From: Deltaproteobacteria bacterium
GTDB taxonomy: Bacteria; Desulfobacterota; SM23-61
Direction of reading: 5' to 3'
DNA length: 6,303 bases
NCBI GenBank assembly: GCA_029857975.1
Contig: JAOUFX010000194.1
Span: 1-6,303, forward strand
Below, piece after piece: positions 4,862-6,303 of this stretch (its first letter is position 1; each line of letters opens with the position of its first letter). Made by a program: the position numbers and the translations under genes. The notes beneath the pieces are model-generated. The model was not told the DNA's origin and made no database searches. It worked only from the letters and a program-made list of their open reading frames with translations.

Positions 4862-4919
4862 GAATCGTTAAGGCCATCTTCCCTCTCGACGATTTAAGGG
4901 TGCTTCGACGATATTGTCG
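4862..4919. promoter_or_regulatory. Candidate upstream activator sites
   Basis: CGACGATATTGTCG (4906-4919) is symmetric at 12 of 14 positions. TCGACGAT occurs at 4886 and again at 4905. GAATCGTTAAGG (4862-4873) is a partial inverted copy of the 4886-4900 segment. The cluster lies ~180-235 bases upstream of the sigma-54 start, the usual range for enhancer-binding activators. Function is inferred. Confidence 0.35.
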
Positions 4920-5049
4920 CATTAAAAAGTGGACTAATTTACTTTTGACTCTGATAACCCAGAAATCCAAAGCTCTTTCCTCTGCTGCCGATTTTTTTTG
5001 AGCTGTCGAATCTGCGGAATGAAGGCTAATGCCTCAAAAGCTGACCTTT

Positions 5050-5098
5050 GGCCAGTTTTTAAAAACACTTAATATCCGCGACATGATTCCCCTCCGGT
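5050..5098. repeat. Dispersed degenerate repeat, copy 2
   Basis: This segment matches 4127-4175, best over its first 21 bases (19 identical by eye). It abuts the terminator-bearing repeat that begins at 5096. Confidence 0.5.
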
Positions 5099-5199
5099 CA
5101 ATCTACTGCCACAAATCCCAAAACAAATAAAGCGCCTGAAGGGGCTTAGGTGGGACAAAATAAAAGCCCGGGTTGATTAGCCTGGGCTTTTGTTTTTGG
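5096..5199. repeat. Terminator-bearing intergenic repeat, copy 1
   Basis: GGTCAATCT, then GGGGCTTAGG (5141-5150), ACAAAATAAAAGCCC and CCTGGGCTTTT recur in the same order at 6123-6217. A degenerate hairpin near 5130-5147 resembles the one at 4074-4101. Confidence 0.6.
5161..5194. terminator. Bidirectional intrinsic terminator
   Basis: AAAAGCCCGGG pairs with CCTGGGCTTTT (11 bp, one G-U) around an 8-nt loop. A-rich sequence precedes it and T-rich sequence follows, so it could stop transcription from either side. No gene of obvious need adjoins it. Confidence 0.65.
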
Positions 5200-5386
5200 T
5201 TGAGGTGAGTTGGAGGGATGGTGCAGGTAATTTTTTTGATTATTTTTTTGCAGCGTTTAGGGAAGGATTGGATATAAATTAGTTTTTCCAGGTTCAAACG
5301 AGGAGATTCTAAATGCTTATTTGTTTATTGTTGATTTTTTAGCACCTCATCCATGACAGATCGATCCAACTCGGTTTTTGAATTTA

Positions 5387-5415
5387 TCGACAATCCCCCG
5401 CAGATGTGCTATAAA
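5387..5415 (+). promoter_or_regulatory. Promoter of the lipoprotein gene
   Basis: TCGACA (5387-5392), 17 bases, then TATAAA (5410-5415), with TG at 5407-5408 forming an extended -10. Transcription would start near 5422, ~65 bases before the gene. Confidence 0.7.
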
Positions 5416-5486
5416 AAAACTGAATCAGCCCAAAGTTATGGGTTACTCATTGGAAAGATATCTCTTTAATGAGAGGGGAAAGGGAA

Positions 5487-5957
5487 ATGCGAGTTTTCAG
5501 GGACAAAAAACGGTTTGGATACATTTTAGCCATTATATTCGGGGCGGGCATGATCCTCGCGGGCTGCGGAGCGAAAATCAATTATTCCTATGATCTCTTG
5601 GTGGATTTCTCGACGATCAAGAGCTATAGCTGGGCACCGGGATCGTTAGCAACCCGCCAGGCTGCCCTCATCGAAAAAAACGTCCGCTACTATGCCGACC
5701 AATCTCTCAAAAATAAGGGATTCATCCTGACCTCCGATAAACCGGATTTTGTGATTTCGATGAATTACGAATCAGATTATAATAACCCTTACAATGTGCA
5801 AATGCTTAACCTGTATGTTTACAGAATGCAAGGCAAGGAACTGATCTGGCAGGGAACGGCCGCAGGTACCATCAAAGGCATTAAAGCCGACACGGCCTCA
5901 TCCGACCTGGCCAAAGCCGTAAAGAAGATTCTAAAGAATTTTCCACCCAAGCGGTAA
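5487..5957 (+). CDS. DUF4136-type outer-membrane or periplasmic lipoprotein
   Basis: This gene encodes 156 residues. The N-terminus MRVFRDKKRFGYILAIIFGAGM-ILAGC is a lipoprotein signal peptide. The lipobox LAGC places the lipidated cysteine near residue 26. The mature part has the DUF4136 (PF13590) pattern: an early aromatic DF-ST-KSYSWAPG segment, a middle NKGFILTSDKPDFVISMNY segment (poorly soluble variable element, then pDf-v), and a late KELIWQGTAAG segment. Family members are small lipoproteins of unknown function. ATG 5469 is in frame but has no binding site. ATG 5487 follows GAGGGG (5473-5478) by eight bases, so it is preferred. It is a single-gene unit with its own promoter and terminator. 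Confidence 0.85.
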   Translation: MRVFRDKKRFGYILAIIFGAGMILAGCGAKINYSYDLLVDFSTIKSYSWAPGSLATRQAALIEKNVRYYADQSLKNKGFILTSDKPDFVISMNYESDYNNPYNVQMLNLYVYRMQGKELIWQGTAAGTIKGIKADTASSDLAKAVKKILKNFPPKR

Positions 5958-6014
5958 CTCCTTTTGACTATCCTGGTCACCTCCACCGACTGGATCAAAG
6001 CTTCAAGGAATTTG

Positions 6015-6047
6015 AGCCCACTATTTCACCAAGATGGGCTTTTTTTT
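6015..6047 (+). terminator. Intrinsic terminator of the lipoprotein gene
   Basis: AGCCCA (6015-6020) pairs with TGGGCT (6035-6040) around a 14-nt loop, followed by seven T. The stem is short but GC-rich and is placed 57 bases after the stop codon. Confidence 0.7.
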
Positions 6048-6122
6048 GAAGGTTATGGTTTTAGAACCGGATGGGTAATGGAAGAACTTTGAAAGGAGAT
6101 TTTAAAGCCATAAATTGAATAT

Positions 6123-6217
6123 GGTCAATCTGGCCCCGGCCGATGTAAAGAAAGAAGGGGCTTAGGATAGACAAAATAAAAGCCCAGGTTAAATGGCCTG
6201 GGCTTTTTTGTTTGGGG
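6123..6217. repeat. Terminator-bearing intergenic repeat, copy 2
   Basis: Same order of blocks as 5096-5199, highly similar from GGGGCTTAGG onward and slightly shorter at its left part. Two copies about 1 kb apart flank the lipoprotein gene. Confidence 0.6.
6177..6209. terminator. Bidirectional intrinsic terminator
   Basis: AAAAGCCCAGG pairs perfectly with CCTGGGCTTTT (11 bp), with A-rich sequence before and six T after. It is the unmutated version of the hairpin at 5161-5194. Confidence 0.75.
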
Positions 6218-6300
6218 GTTATGCAGTACCATTAAGGGGGGGCTGAAAAAAACTATCGCTTCGAATCTTACGTTTTATTTGACCGCTGAGGATAAAATCA

Positions 6301-6303
6301 ATG
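6301..6303 (+). CDS. Possible first codon of a gene continuing beyond the window
   Basis: ATG at the last three bases is preceded by GAGGA (6288-6292) at an 8-base spacing, and an intrinsic terminator lies just upstream (6177-6209). Only the start codon is visible, so nothing can be said about the product. Confidence 0.35.

Larger units (their letters stand above)
4658..5486. other. Long intergenic region between the divergent ZraP-like and lipoprotein genes
   Basis: No conserved gene is seen in about 830 bases. From left to right it holds the ZraP-like gene's binding site and sigma-54 promoter (4694-4709), an inverted-repeat cluster possibly serving as enhancer (4862-4919), a degenerate repeat copy (5050-5098), a repeat carrying a terminator (5096-5199), a 9-codon ORF with a good binding site (ATG 5313, MLICLLLIF) of doubtful meaning, and the lipoprotein promoter (5387-5415). 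Confidence 0.6.
5958..6303. other. Right-hand intergenic region
   Basis: It holds the lipoprotein gene terminator (6015-6047), the second copy of the terminator-bearing repeat (6123-6217) and a binding site with start codon at the very edge (6288-6303). A 14-codon frame at 6121 inside the repeat lacks a spaced binding site. Confidence 0.6.

Noticed and set aside
5313..5342. 9-codon ORF MLICLLLIF with AGGAG seven bases upstream
   Set aside because: Too short to support. The nearest -35/-10 pair has a 19-base spacer and no conserved context.

Overview
The window reads like a chromosomal accessory stretch from an anaerobic Gram-negative bacterium. My best guess is a Desulfobacterota (deltaproteobacterial) fatty-acid degrader or sulfate reducer. 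The reasons are a short-chain fatty-acid transporter, sigma-54-type promoters, a lipobox lipoprotein, moderate G+C, and apparent selenocysteine use. The taxonomic call is inference. No ribosomal RNA, tRNA, CRISPR array or transposase was found.

Layout, left to right: (1) 1-456, the C-terminal part of a RadC/JAMM-domain protein, cut by the window edge. (2) 457-1009, a non-genic stretch with a well-formed promoter followed 67 bases later by an intrinsic terminator (a candidate ~90-nt small RNA), then a structured leader with a possible 36-codon ORF. (3) 1010-1717, the highlight: a MerB-like organomercurial-lyase-family gene that reads in one frame for 235 residues only if two internal UGA codons are decoded. 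The UGAs fall where MerB has its catalytic Cys96 and Cys159. Each is followed, at about the distance seen in E. coli fdhF, by a hairpin presenting GGUC, the bacterial SECIS signature. I read this as a selenoprotein with both catalytic cysteines replaced by selenocysteine. It ends in TAG and has its own terminator. (4) 2266-3666, an AtoE-family short-chain fatty-acid transporter with a sigma-70-like promoter and a weaker upstream sigma-54-like site. (5) 4301-4657 on the minus strand, a small exported Gly/Tyr-rich protein resembling ZraP with its helical core missing. It has a close sigma-54 promoter match and a strong terminator. (6) 5487-5957, a DUF4136-type lipoprotein with a good promoter and terminator. 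(7) The right edge carries a terminator-bearing repeat and probably the start codon of another gene.

The genes are mostly single units with private promoters and terminators, so the window is not one operon. The common thread is loosely envelope and metal/stress biology: a Hg- or organometal-cleaving family member, a ZraP-like protein and a lipoprotein. I would not claim they form a pathway. Gaps between genes hold recurring degenerate hairpin/terminator repeats (around 4074-4175, 5050-5199 and 6123-6217).
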